Below, piece after piece: positions 53,201-61,547 of a DNA stretch of 64,000 nucleotides (position 1 is its first letter; each line of letters opens with the position of its first letter). The translations under genes and the position numbers were made by a program. Source of the stretch: Parasphingorhabdus marina DSM 22363 (GTDB lineage Bacteria; Pseudomonadota; Alphaproteobacteria; Sphingomonadales; Sphingomonadaceae); assembly GCF_900128895.1 (NCBI RefSeq), contig NZ_FSQW01000001.1, forward strand, positions 1,116,001-1,180,000, written 5' to 3'. Below the pieces are notes generated by a model. The model was given only the letters and a program-made list of their open reading frames with translations, did not search any database and was not told the origin of the DNA.

Positions 53201-53776
53201 ATGCGTTTTTCCCCCAAAGTGCTTTTCGCGTCTGCTGCGATTGTCGCCCTGGCTGCCTGTTCTTCCGAGGCGCCGGAGGCTGCTGTCGATGACACGGCAA
53301 CCGAGGAAGCGGCGACGGAAGCCCCGGCCGCGGCTACCATTGTCGAAGTGGCCCAGGGCAATGAGAATTTTTCGACATTGGTGACGGCCGTTGTCGCTGC
53401 TGATCTCGGTGAGACATTGAGCAGTGATGGTCCGTTCACGGTATTTGCACCCACCAATGATGCGTTTGAAAAGGTTGACGGTGACACATTGTCCGCTTTG
53501 CTGACCCCGGAAATGAAGGATGATCTGACGGGTCTGCTGACCTATCACGTCGTTGCTGGCGAGCTGAAAGCGGCAGATGTGGTTCAGGCCATTACCGACG
53601 GTGGTGGCACGGCGACTCTGACCACCGTACAGGGTGCGCCGCTGAAGGCCACGCTCGACGGTGAGAGCGTCATTCTGGAAGATGCAGCCGGCGGCAAGTC
53701 GACTGTGATCATGACTGATGTGGAAGCGTCCAACGGCGTGATCCACGCGATCGATACCGTGATCATGCCAGGTTAG
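53201..53776 (+). CDS. Fasciclin-domain lipoprotein (copy 1)
   Basis: A 191-residue exported protein. The signal has lipobox LAAC (Cys20), then an alanine/glutamate-rich linker, then one FAS1 domain at ~50-190 with DGPFTVFAPTNDAFEKV and LLTYHVVAGELKAADV, ending GVIHAIDTVIMPG. FAS1 domains mediate adhesion to surfaces or polysaccharides. A similar gene follows, each with its own terminator. Confidence 0.9.
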   Translation: MRFSPKVLFASAAIVALAACSSEAPEAAVDDTATEEAATEAPAAATIVEVAQGNENFSTLVTAVVAADLGETLSSDGPFTVFAPTNDAFEKVDGDTLSALLTPEMKDDLTGLLTYHVVAGELKAADVVQAITDGGGTATLTTVQGAPLKATLDGESVILEDAAGGKSTVIMTDVEASNGVIHAIDTVIMPG

Positions 53777-53796
53777 TTTCGGGTCGCAAACCGGAG

Positions 53797-53826
53797 AAGG
53801 CTCCGCTCTCGGGCGGGGCCTTTTTA
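53797..53826 (+). terminator. Terminator after the first fasciclin gene
   Basis: Stem GGCTCCGC / GCGGGGCC (one G-T pair), small loop, then TTTTTA. Confidence 0.85.
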
Positions 53827-53922
53827 TTGTGCAAAAACAAGGGGGGCTTGTTGTTCTGACTTTGCCAATCCGGGTTTAGCCGCTATGGAACGATCAATCT
53901 CCCCAATCTCGAAAGGATTATA

Positions 53923-54495
53923 ATGAAGAAGCTGTCCAAAATTTTGCTCGCGACTGCTGCGCTGACCGCCATGTCTGCCTGCTCGTCGGAGCTCAGCGAA
54001 AGTGAGCAGGCGGTTCTGGATGCCCGGCTGGCCGAAGAAGCCGCCAAACCGACCAATCTGACCGCGCTGATGCAGGCCAATCCCGACCTGTCGACAGCCG
54101 CTCTCGCCGTGGGTCAGTCCGGCATCGCCCAGGAACTCAAGGACGACGGTCCGTTTACCTCCTTCATCGCTCCCAATGAAGCTTTCAAGAAAATGGAAGA
54201 TGGCCGACTCGAGGAACTGATGACTCCTGAAAAAAAGGATGAGCTGGCGGGAATCGCGAAATATGGAATGCTCAACGGCAGTATGACAACAGCCGATATT
54301 GCCAAGGCAATCACCGACGGTGGTGGTACAGCGGAACTGACAACGCTTCAGGGCGGCGTGATCAAGGCAAGCATGGACGGCGACAAGGTCGTGCTGGAAG
54401 ACGGGGCCGGAAACAAGGTGAACTTTGTGGAACCCGATATTGAGTCGAGTAATGGTACGATGCACATCGTCGACACAGTGCTGATGCCGAGCTGA
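53923..54495 (+). CDS. Fasciclin-domain lipoprotein (copy 2)
   Basis: A 190-residue lipoprotein with lipobox MSAC (Cys20) and one FAS1 domain (DGPFTSFIAPNEAFKKME, then AITDGGGTAELTTLQGG and GTMHIVDTVLMPS). It is the paralogue of the preceding protein; the C-terminal half is closely similar while the first half of the domain has drifted (LAGIAKYGMLNGSM replaces the LTYHVVAGE element). Confidence 0.9.
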   Translation: MKKLSKILLATAALTAMSACSSELSESEQAVLDARLAEEAAKPTNLTALMQANPDLSTAALAVGQSGIAQELKDDGPFTSFIAPNEAFKKMEDGRLEELMTPEKKDELAGIAKYGMLNGSMTTADIAKAITDGGGTAELTTLQGGVIKASMDGDKVVLEDGAGNKVNFVEPDIESSNGTMHIVDTVLMPS

Positions 54496-54517
54496 TATCC
54501 CGGACAAAATGTTAAAA

Positions 54518-54550
54518 GCGGGGCCGACCGATAGGTGGCCCCCTTTTTTT
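54518..54550 (+). terminator. Terminator after the second fasciclin gene
   Basis: Stem GGGGCC / GGCCCC with an 11-base loop, followed by seven T residues. Confidence 0.85.
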
Positions 54551-54606
54551 GTCTGCGGCACATGCTAGTGCAGGAGAAAGTCCTGTAGCAATCCTGGAGA
54601 AAGCCC

Positions 54607-55014
54607 ATGTCCAACTGCTGGTTGATGAAGTCGGAGCCTGACGAATATGGCTGGGACGACCTGGTGGCGGAGAAGGAGGGCACCTGGGACGGCGTCAAAA
54701 ACGCGCAGGCGAGCAATAATATGAAAGCGATGAAAAAGGGGGACCAGGTCTTTTTCTATCACAGCCGTCAGGGTCTCGAGATTGTCGGCATCATGGAAGT
54801 CACTGAGGAACAGTTCCCGGACCCGTTCGACGATACCGGCCGCTGGATCGCGGTGAAGGTCAAACCGGTCCGCAAGCTGGACAATCCGGTGCCGCTGAAA
54901 GCGATGAAACAGAATCCGAAGCTCGCAAATCTCGCGATCATCCGCCAGACCCGGCTGTCGGTCGCACCGGTTACCGCGGCGGAATGGGACGAGATTCTGG
55001 CGATGAGTGCCTAG
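54607..55014 (+). CDS. EVE-domain protein
   Basis: A 135-residue PUA-like protein whose whole length is an EVE domain (CWLMKSEPDEYGWDDL, then KKGDQVFFYHSRQGLEIVGI and WIAVKVKPV). EVE proteins bind modified bases in DNA or RNA; the exact ligand cannot be told here. GGAGAAAGCCC precedes the ATG. The gene stands alone. Confidence 0.9.
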   Translation: MSNCWLMKSEPDEYGWDDLVAEKEGTWDGVKNAQASNNMKAMKKGDQVFFYHSRQGLEIVGIMEVTEEQFPDPFDDTGRWIAVKVKPVRKLDNPVPLKAMKQNPKLANLAIIRQTRLSVAPVTAAEWDEILAMSA

Positions 55015-55107
55015 CGGGAGGCAGGCTGGCGATGTAAGGATCGATCTTTCCAGCCACGCCACCAATCGCTTCCAGCGGTTGTATTTCAGAGTCAGCTTGC
55101 CATCGCT

Positions 55108-55896
55108 CTATTCGCTCATTGTGTCCTTTGCTGGTGCCGGGCAATATTGGGGCTCAAACTCGACCACATAGCTGTCGGTCTTGTAGCGCAGAATACGGGG
55201 AACACCTTCAACCGGCGTCCGGGTGATCCAGTATCGCCCACCGCTGGCATCGGGACCGGGGGGATAGATATCTCCCGCTTCATTATGTTTCCACGTCACG
55301 TCAATCCAGTCGACCGGGATCTGGCCGGTTTCGGTTTCCAGCATCTCTGCGCCGGTTTTGCTGGCCTGAATGGCATAGGAGGCATCAAAATTGGTCATCA
55401 GGGCGGTAAAGGCCACGGTCTGGTCGCCAAATTCGAGAGTAGAGAGCGGCAGGCCCATGGTGGCAGCCGAATACATGCTGGCCGTGAGTGCGCCTGTCTT
55501 CACCGTGGTTTCACCCTTCTGGAAAATCTCGGCGCGATAGCCCTGTTCATCAAAGTCGAAGGTTCGACTGGCCAGCATTCTGCCATCGGGGCCAAGAAAT
55601 TCCCGTTCCAGCCGGACCGGGGCGAGCGTCGCGCGATCAAAATAGAAATGCATGTTGTTGATCACATTGCCGGGCAAGGTCGCGTGCTGGTCTATACGGA
55701 GCAGCTTGTCGCCGATGACCGTCGCCCGTTCGCGCAGCGCAGGCCCTGCAACCCATTGCCCGTCCTGCAGATTGCACTGGCGCCAGCTATGATCATAGGC
55801 GGTGATTTTGCGGCCATCGATCTGGCCATCGCCCATGGTGATCGGGGTGATCGTGTTTTCGGATGCCATGGCCAGCAAGGCGAGAGAAAGAATCAT
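55108..55896 (-). CDS. Exported protein of unknown function, DUF3108-like
   Basis: A 262-residue protein with a short signal-like N-terminus (ILSLALLAMASEN) and a beta-rich body. It resembles periplasmic proteins that bind lipids or lipoproteins only in general shape (LRIDQHATLPGNVINNMHFY, then VRLEREFLGPDGRM); I cannot name a family with certainty. AAGGAACGACAC precedes the ATG. It is divergent from a ToxR-like membrane regulator 87 bases away, which may control it. Confidence 0.65.
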   Translation of the reverse strand: MILSLALLAMASENTITPITMGDGQIDGRKITAYDHSWRQCNLQDGQWVAGPALRERATVIGDKLLRIDQHATLPGNVINNMHFYFDRATLAPVRLEREFLGPDGRMLASRTFDFDEQGYRAEIFQKGETTVKTGALTASMYSAATMGLPLSTLEFGDQTVAFTALMTNFDASYAIQASKTGAEMLETETGQIPVDWIDVTWKHNEAGDIYPPGPDASGGRYWITRTPVEGVPRILRYKTDSYVVEFEPQYCPAPAKDTMSE

Positions 55897-55983
55897 GTGT
55901 CGTTCCTTGTGATTGAACTGTTTGAAAGATAGGCGAAAACTATTGCGCTTCGCTTCGCCGGGAAAATCTATTATTGTCTATTC

Positions 55984-56724
55984 ATGAGATTTCGCATGAC
56001 TTTGCGGCGCGAGAAATCGGCCTCTGTCCGGCTGGATGCTGGCAAACGCGCGATCTGGCGAGACGGCCGGCAGCACAGGCTGCAATTCAAGACCTGGCAG
56101 GTACTGTGTCATTTGCTGGATGCGCGATTATCGACTGTGTCGCGTGCGGAACTGATCCGTCAAATCTGGAACGGTCAGGATTTTACCGGGGAGAAAGGAC
56201 TGAACCAGTCGCTCTGGGCAATCCGTCACGCACTGGGCGATGATGCCCGGGCACCGGCCTATGTCGAAACTGTACCCCGGGCGGGCTATCGCTGGATCGG
56301 ACCGGACCTGCTGCGACGGGACATTGCTGGCATTCCGAAACAAAAAAATGGATCACTGTTCCGGCTATCCGGTTCCCTCGCAGCGGGCAGTGCACTGCTT
56401 CTGGCCCTGGCCGCCAGTCAGGCGGCGATACACGGTTCCGGGGCCAACCGGTTTGTGGCGGACAATGGTTCCGGACACGCCTGGTTCTCGGGCCGCGACA
56501 TCATTGTCGAGCGACCGCAAGCGGTACGATATATACTCACTCCAACCGGCAACAAATATTTCGGTGCACCCCGTTTTTCGCAGGACGGGAGCCGACTCGC
56601 TTTCCAGGTGATCAATGACAAACGGTGCGAAATGGTCGTGCTGGAGCTGACGTCGCGCCGAATCGACAAATTTTCAGACTGCCCGTCTTCAGGCTGGTCG
56701 CTGGAGCGCGATTTCGGGACCTGA
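55984..56724 (+). CDS. ToxR/CadC-like membrane-bound transcription regulator
   Basis: A 246-residue one-component regulator. Residues ~10-106 form an OmpR-type winged helix (LQFKTWQVLCHLLDARLSTV, then LNQSLWAIRHALGDDARAPA and VETVPRAGYRWIG). One membrane helix lies at about 129-148, then ~95 periplasmic residues with a TolB/WD40-like strand pattern (FGAPRFSQDGSRLAFQV). ATG at 55984 has no ribosome-binding site and TATTAT lies about 10 bases ahead, so it may be leaderless; ATG 55996 is an alternative. Its target may be the divergent gene. Confidence 0.78.
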   Translation: MRFRMTLRREKSASVRLDAGKRAIWRDGRQHRLQFKTWQVLCHLLDARLSTVSRAELIRQIWNGQDFTGEKGLNQSLWAIRHALGDDARAPAYVETVPRAGYRWIGPDLLRRDIAGIPKQKNGSLFRLSGSLAAGSALLLALAASQAAIHGSGANRFVADNGSGHAWFSGRDIIVERPQAVRYILTPTGNKYFGAPRFSQDGSRLAFQVINDKRCEMVVLELTSRRIDKFSDCPSSGWSLERDFGT

Positions 56725-56729
56725 TGTGA

Positions 56730-57242
56730 CTATTGGGAGACCGTGATTCTGCTCGCCGGAACAACAAATTCCAGTCGCAGGCCGGACGGCTCCCGGATCA
56801 TCATGTGGGTGGTCGGACCGTCGCCCATATATTCCGGCGCGAATTCCACAGTCACATCCTCATGTGCGACGAATGTTTCATGCAGGGTATTGAGCGCATC
56901 GAGATCGCGCACGGTAATCGCCATATGATGCAGGCCGACATTGTTCTTGCGGTCAAAGGCGACAGCATTGGCGGGATCCGTGACCTGCCAGAGGGTGACA
57001 AACATCTCGCCATTGGTGACAAAGACCGCCGGATAGTCGGGTTCTCCGCCCGCCGTTTCCCAGCCCAGGGTCTCGACGAAAAAGGCTACGCTTTCGTCCA
57101 GTCGGGACACGGCGAAGCCGATATGGTTGAGGCCCAGGGTCACGGCTTCTTCGGGCGGATCGGCTTCAACCGGTCCAGCTGTTTCCTGCGCCGGGGAGCA
57201 GGCGGCCAGTGCGGCCAGAAATACGAAGGGCGGCATTTTCAT
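56730..57242 (-). CDS. VOC-family (glyoxalase-like) lipoprotein
   Basis: A 170-residue protein with a lipoprotein signal (lipobox ALAAC, Cys15) and a vicinal-oxygen-chelate fold: GLNHIGFAVSRLDESVAFF early and NVGLHHMAITVRDLDAL later. A lipid-anchored VOC protein is less common than a cytosolic one. AAAGGAACCGCC precedes the ATG at 57242. It ends the minus-strand group; the TPP enzyme gene ends 33 bases upstream. Confidence 0.85.
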   Translation of the reverse strand: MKMPPFVFLAALAACSPAQETAGPVEADPPEEAVTLGLNHIGFAVSRLDESVAFFVETLGWETAGGEPDYPAVFVTNGEMFVTLWQVTDPANAVAFDRKNNVGLHHMAITVRDLDALNTLHETFVAHEDVTVEFAPEYMGDGPTTHMMIREPSGLRLEFVVPASRITVSQ

Positions 57243-57274
57243 GAGGCGGTTCCTTTGTACGGGGGAGATCTCGG

Positions 57275-58921
57275 TCATTTGCGAAAACCGCTTACCGTTG
57301 CTCCGGCGGCGGTGAGATATTCCACATCGGTTTTCAGATGCAGCACGCGCAGGCCCTTGTGCTGCATGGCTTCGGCCAGCGCCGGTGCGAATGCACCGGT
57401 GGTTTCCACAGTCGCGCTCCAGCCGCCATAGGCCTTGGCCAGCGCAGCGAAATCGGGATTGACCAGAGATGTGGCGGATAAACGCGCCGGATATTCGCGT
57501 TCCTGATGCAGGCGGATGGTGCCGAAACTGCCATTGTCAATCACCAGCGCCAGCAGGTCAACGCCATATTGCACCGCGGTGGCCAGTTCCTGACCGTTCA
57601 TCATGAAGTCGCCGTCTCCGGCGATGACGGCCACCGTCCGGTCGCGATAACGCAGCGCGGCAGCGACGGAGGCCGGCACGCCATAGCCCATTGCCCCGGA
57701 GGTCGGAGCCAGCTGGCTCGGAAAATCGCCATAGTTCCAGTAGCGGTGCCACCAGCCGGAAAAATTCCCTGCACCGTTGCAGATAATCGTATCGGCGGGC
57801 AGCTGCTCCTGCATCGCCGAGACACAGGGGCCAAGATCGAGCTTCGCTTCGGTTTTCGTGACCGTCGTCCATTCCAGATAGTCGGCATGAGCGGCCTTGC
57901 CGGCATCGAAGCTGAGCAGATCATCTTCCCACAGCGCGACCTGTTCGGCAAATTCGTCCATCTCCGCGCAGATCGGCAAGTCGATGCGATAGACATGGTT
58001 GAGTTCGTCCGGATCGGGATGGACATGGACGAGGATCTGGTCGGGATGGTCGGGCGTGATCAGCGTATAGCCGTCGGTTGTCGCTTCTCCCAGCCGGGCA
58101 CCCACCGCGAGAATGAGATCGGCCGTCTTGATCCGTTCGACCAGTTTGGGATTGGGGCCATATCCCAAATTGCCCGCATAGACCGGGCTGCTGTTCGGGA
58201 AATTGTCCTGCCGCCGGAAGGCACAGGCGACGGGCAGGCCCAGCCGCTCGGCATATTCGGCAAAATAGTGACGCGCCTTCGCATCCCAGCCGGCGCCGCC
58301 GACAATCGCGATCGGATCGGTGGCATCGCGGAGCATGTCGGTCAGCGTGGTCATGGCATCGGGGCACAGCGGCTGGGCGGGGGCGACGACTTTCGGTCGG
58401 TCGAGCGTTTCGACCACATCGCACAGCATGTCCTCCGGCAGCGCCAGCACCACCGGTCCCGGGCGCCCGGAACTGGCTGTATCAAAAGCGCGCGCAATAT
58501 ATTCCGGGATGCGGGCGGCATTGTCGATCCGCGCGGCCCACTTGGCGAGCGGGGTAAACATCGCGGTCAGGTCGACTTCCTGAAACCCCTCCCGGTCCCG
58601 GTCGCCACGGGCCACGTCTCCGACAAACAGGATCATCGGGGTCGAGTCCTGCATTGCGGTGTGCACACCAATGCTGGCATTGGTCGCGCCCGGCCCCCGG
58701 GTGACGAAGGCGATGCCGGGACGACCCGTCATCTTGCCGTCGGCCTCCGCCATGAACGCTGCGCTGCCATCCTGGCGGGTGGCGACGGTTTCGATGTCGC
58801 CGCAGTCATGCAGGGCGTCGAGCACGGCGAGAAAACTCTCTCCCGGAACCGTGAAGATCCGGTCGGTCCCCTGGATGACCAGCTGATCCACAAGAACCTG
58901 CGCGCCGGTGCGTTTTTTCAT
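57275..58921 (-). CDS. Thiamine-diphosphate-dependent enzyme, acetolactate-synthase-like
   Basis: A 548-residue three-domain ThDP enzyme with catalytic Glu28 in TVPGESF, a central domain, and the ThDP/metal-binding GDGDFMMNG...NGSFG motif in the last third. Length is right for the acetohydroxyacid synthase/oxoacid decarboxylase superfamily. There is no regulatory small subunit gene beside it, so biosynthesis of branched amino acids is unlikely; a 2-oxo acid decarboxylase or similar catabolic role is plausible. AAGAGGAATGGAAC precedes the ATG. Neighbours are ALDH and SMP-30 genes. Confidence 0.85.
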   Translation of the reverse strand: MKKRTGAQVLVDQLVIQGTDRIFTVPGESFLAVLDALHDCGDIETVATRQDGSAAFMAEADGKMTGRPGIAFVTRGPGATNASIGVHTAMQDSTPMILFVGDVARGDRDREGFQEVDLTAMFTPLAKWAARIDNAARIPEYIARAFDTASSGRPGPVVLALPEDMLCDVVETLDRPKVVAPAQPLCPDAMTTLTDMLRDATDPIAIVGGAGWDAKARHYFAEYAERLGLPVACAFRRQDNFPNSSPVYAGNLGYGPNPKLVERIKTADLILAVGARLGEATTDGYTLITPDHPDQILVHVHPDPDELNHVYRIDLPICAEMDEFAEQVALWEDDLLSFDAGKAAHADYLEWTTVTKTEAKLDLGPCVSAMQEQLPADTIICNGAGNFSGWWHRYWNYGDFPSQLAPTSGAMGYGVPASVAAALRYRDRTVAVIAGDGDFMMNGQELATAVQYGVDLLALVIDNGSFGTIRLHQEREYPARLSATSLVNPDFAALAKAYGGWSATVETTGAFAPALAEAMQHKGLRVLHLKTDVEYLTAAGATVSGFRK

Positions 58922-58937
58922 GTTCCATTCCTCTTTC

Positions 58938-58955
58938 TTCCCGCGTGAGCGGGAA
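58938..58955. repeat. Small perfect hairpin ahead of the TPP-enzyme gene
   Basis: TTCCCGC, loop GTGA, GCGGGAA. It lies 17 bases upstream of the gene's start on the minus strand. Confidence 0.45.
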
Positions 58956-58981
58956 ACTCAAATCAGTTGCCATCTAGGTAT

Positions 58982-59052
58982 CACGCGAAGCCGCGAAGGC
59001 ACGAAGATTCTGCGTCCCCTACAAATTCTTTGCGCCTTCGCGGCTTAGCGTG
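58982..59052. repeat. REP-like long inverted repeat
   Basis: Arms CACGCGAAGCCGCGAAGGC (58982-59000) and GCCTTCGCGGCTTAGCGTG (59034-59052) match at 18 of 19 positions, with partial pairing continuing inward. The style (CGCGAAG...CTTCGCG) is like dispersed extragenic repeats of sphingomonads. It sits in the gap between the ThDP-enzyme and ALDH genes, both on the minus strand. Confidence 0.7.
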
Positions 59053-59106
59053 AAACAAAAAGAAATGTAGGGTCCGCTTGCGCGGAAGGTTGATCGGCCT
59101 CCTCGC

Positions 59107-60543
59107 TTATGTCTGATGGATGGCTTTGGTGACCATATAGGCTTTCAGACCGTCGGGACCATCTTCCGATCCGTGGCCGCTTTCCTTGACGCCGCCAAAG
59201 GGTGCGTCGCCGGGACTGACGGTGAGGTTGTTGATCGCGACCATGCCGGCCTCGATGGCGTCGCCGACAATGTTCGCGGTGCGCAGGTTCTGGGTGAAGG
59301 CATAGGCCGCCAGCCCCAGCGGCAGGCGATTGGCCTGTTCGATGGCTTCGTCCAGCGTGTCAAAGGATCGCATCACGGCGACGGGGCCAAAGGGCTCATT
59401 GTTCATGATATCCGCCTGCAACGGGACATTGGCGAGCACCGTGGGCGAGAAGAAGAATCCGCCTCCGTCGCCGCGCTCTCCGCCCAGCTTCACATCCGCT
59501 CCCTGTGATTTCGCATCCTCGACCATCGATCCGATGGCATCGGGGCGGCGCGGATTGGCAAGGGGACCCATGTCGACACCCTCGCTGAAGCCGTCTCCGA
59601 CTGCGACCTTGGCCGCGCGCTCCGAAAATGCTTCGACAAAACGGTCATAAATGCCTGACTGCACGTAGAAACGCGTAGGCGATACACAGACCTGACCGGC
59701 ATTGCGAAATTTCTGCATGGCAGTGAGATCGAGCGTCTGTTCCAGGTCACAATCATCAAAGACCAGAACCGGCGCATGACCGCCCAGCTCCATGGTCGTG
59801 CGCTTCATGCCTTCGGCGGCCAGTTTCATCAGATGCTTGCCCACCGGAACCGAGCCGGTGAAGCTGACTTTGCGAATGACGTCCGAAGCGATCAGGTGAC
59901 TGGACACCTCTCCGGGATCGCCGAACACGATCTGGGCGACTCCGGCAGGCAGACCGGCATCAACCAGACAGCGCATCATTTCGATCGGGCTGGCCGGGGT
60001 CTCTTCGGCGGGTTTGAGGATGATCGAACAACCGGCAGCGAGGGCCGGGGCCAGCTTGCGGATCGGCGTGAAGACGGGAAAGTTCCACGGACTGAAGGCG
60101 GCCACGGGGCCAACCGGCTGATATTTCACAAAACTGTTCATGCCTGTTGGCCGGACGAGAACGCGCCCGTAACAGCGCTTGGCTTCTTCCGCCATGATAT
60201 CAAAATGCGCGGCGGATGCGGTGACCTCTCCGGTCGCTTGCCCGACCGGCTTGCCCTGTTCCGCCGTCATCAGACGACCGATTTCGGGTGCCCGCTCCCG
60301 CATCAGGTCGGCGGCTTTGTGCAGAATCGCCGCGCGCTCGGCAACCGGCGTGTCGCGCCAGACCGGGAAGGCGCGCGCCGCGGCATCCAGCGCCCGGTCG
60401 AGGTCCGATTTTGTCGCCTTGGGCAGGTCGCTGATCGCCTCACCGGTGGCGGGATTGATGACCTGATGGACATCGCGGTCCCCGGCATCGATCCATTCGC
60501 CATCAATATGGAGTTGCAGGTTTTGGGGATAAGTGTTCGACAT
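59107..60543 (-). CDS. NAD(P)-dependent aldehyde dehydrogenase, succinate-semialdehyde-type
   Basis: A 478-residue ALDH. The fold contains PWNFPVFTPIRKLAPALAAG, the cofactor FTGSVPVGK, catalytic Glu in MELGGHAP and catalytic Cys in NAGQVCVSPTRFYV, followed by the NEPFGPVAVM region. Best general match is the succinate-semialdehyde group; other aldehydes are possible. ATG 60543 is preferred. It is divergent from the SMP-30 gene. Confidence 0.9.
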   Translation of the reverse strand: MSNTYPQNLQLHIDGEWIDAGDRDVHQVINPATGEAISDLPKATKSDLDRALDAAARAFPVWRDTPVAERAAILHKAADLMRERAPEIGRLMTAEQGKPVGQATGEVTASAAHFDIMAEEAKRCYGRVLVRPTGMNSFVKYQPVGPVAAFSPWNFPVFTPIRKLAPALAAGCSIILKPAEETPASPIEMMRCLVDAGLPAGVAQIVFGDPGEVSSHLIASDVIRKVSFTGSVPVGKHLMKLAAEGMKRTTMELGGHAPVLVFDDCDLEQTLDLTAMQKFRNAGQVCVSPTRFYVQSGIYDRFVEAFSERAAKVAVGDGFSEGVDMGPLANPRRPDAIGSMVEDAKSQGADVKLGGERGDGGGFFFSPTVLANVPLQADIMNNEPFGPVAVMRSFDTLDEAIEQANRLPLGLAAYAFTQNLRTANIVGDAIEAGMVAINNLTVSPGDAPFGGVKESGHGSEDGPDGLKAYMVTKAIHQT

Positions 60544-60626
60544 GGTTGCTCCTGTAACCGGTCTGTCAGCACTAGACTTGTCCCCCGTTTCCCGCAATGA
60601 CTGTCCGCAGCAAGGAGTGGAATTTT

Positions 60627-61547
60627 ATGGAAATTGTTGCCGAAGGCCTGCGTTTCCCGGAAGGGCCGATTGCGATGCCCGACGGAAGCGTCATTCTGGT
60701 CGAAATTGCTGCCGGACAGCTGACCCGGATCCTGCCGGATGGCAGCAAGGAAGTTGTGGCCAATCCAGGCGGTGGTCCCAATGGGGCTGCGGTCGGGCCG
60801 GATGGCAAAATCTATGTCTGCAACAATGGCGGCTTTGAATATGAGGAAAAAAACGGCTTTCTGACCCCGGCCGGTATTGCCAAGCACTATGATCGCGGCC
60901 GGATCGAGCGGATTGACCCCGAAACCGGTGAGGTCGAAACGCTCTATGACAGCGGCGATTTCGGCTGCACCTTGCGCGGGCCGAATGACATCGTGTTTGA
61001 TGATCAGGGCGGCTTCTGGTTCACCGACCATGGCAAGACGGACTATGAGAACCGTATCCATGACATTGTCGGAATCTTCTACGGGAAAGCGGATGGCAGC
61101 CATCTGGAAGAGGTGGTCTTCCCGTCCCAAAACCCCAATGGAGTTGGCCTTTCGCCCGATGGCAAGACGCTATATGCCGCGGAAACTTTCACCTGCCGGC
61201 TGATGAAATTCAATATCACCGCACCGGGCAAGGTGGCGCCGGATGCGGGGCCAGGCGGTCCGGGCATTCCGGTCTATCGTCCGGCGGGCTACAAGTTTTT
61301 CGACAGTCTCGCGGTCGAGGAAAGCGGTAATATCTGCGTCGCCACCATCGGAGAATGCGGCATCAGCGTCATTTCACCTGAAGGCGAACTGGTCGAATTC
61401 GTTCCGACGCCCGACATCTTCACCACAAATGTCTGCTTCGGCGCCGCCGACATGATGGATGCATGGATTTGCCTGTCCGCAACCGGCAAACTGATGAAAA
61501 TGCGCTGGCAACGGCCGGGCCTCAAACTGGAATATCTCCAAAAATGA
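60627..61547 (+). CDS. SMP-30/gluconolactonase/LRE-family hydrolase
   Basis: A 306-residue six-bladed beta-propeller. Metal ligands: Glu12 in FPEGP, asparagine in GPNDIVFDD and aspartate in GLSPDG. It hydrolyses sugar-acid lactones or related esters. AAGGAGTGG lies ahead of ATG 60627. It is divergent from ALDH and close to the TPP enzyme; together they could process sugar-derived acids. Its stop overlaps the next gene. Confidence 0.88.
   Translation: MEIVAEGLRFPEGPIAMPDGSVILVEIAAGQLTRILPDGSKEVVANPGGGPNGAAVGPDGKIYVCNNGGFEYEEKNGFLTPAGIAKHYDRGRIERIDPETGEVETLYDSGDFGCTLRGPNDIVFDDQGGFWFTDHGKTDYENRIHDIVGIFYGKADGSHLEEVVFPSQNPNGVGLSPDGKTLYAAETFTCRLMKFNITAPGKVAPDAGPGGPGIPVYRPAGYKFFDSLAVEESGNICVATIGECGISVISPEGELVEFVPTPDIFTTNVCFGAADMMDAWICLSATGKLMKMRWQRPGLKLEYLQK

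Noticed and set aside
57275-58921. IlvB (biosynthetic acetolactate synthase)
   Set aside because: No ilvN-type regulatory gene follows, and the neighbours are catabolic; named only by superfamily.
57506-58948. 480-codon plus-strand open frame
   Set aside because: Shadow of the ThDP enzyme on the minus strand, which has clear catalytic motifs.
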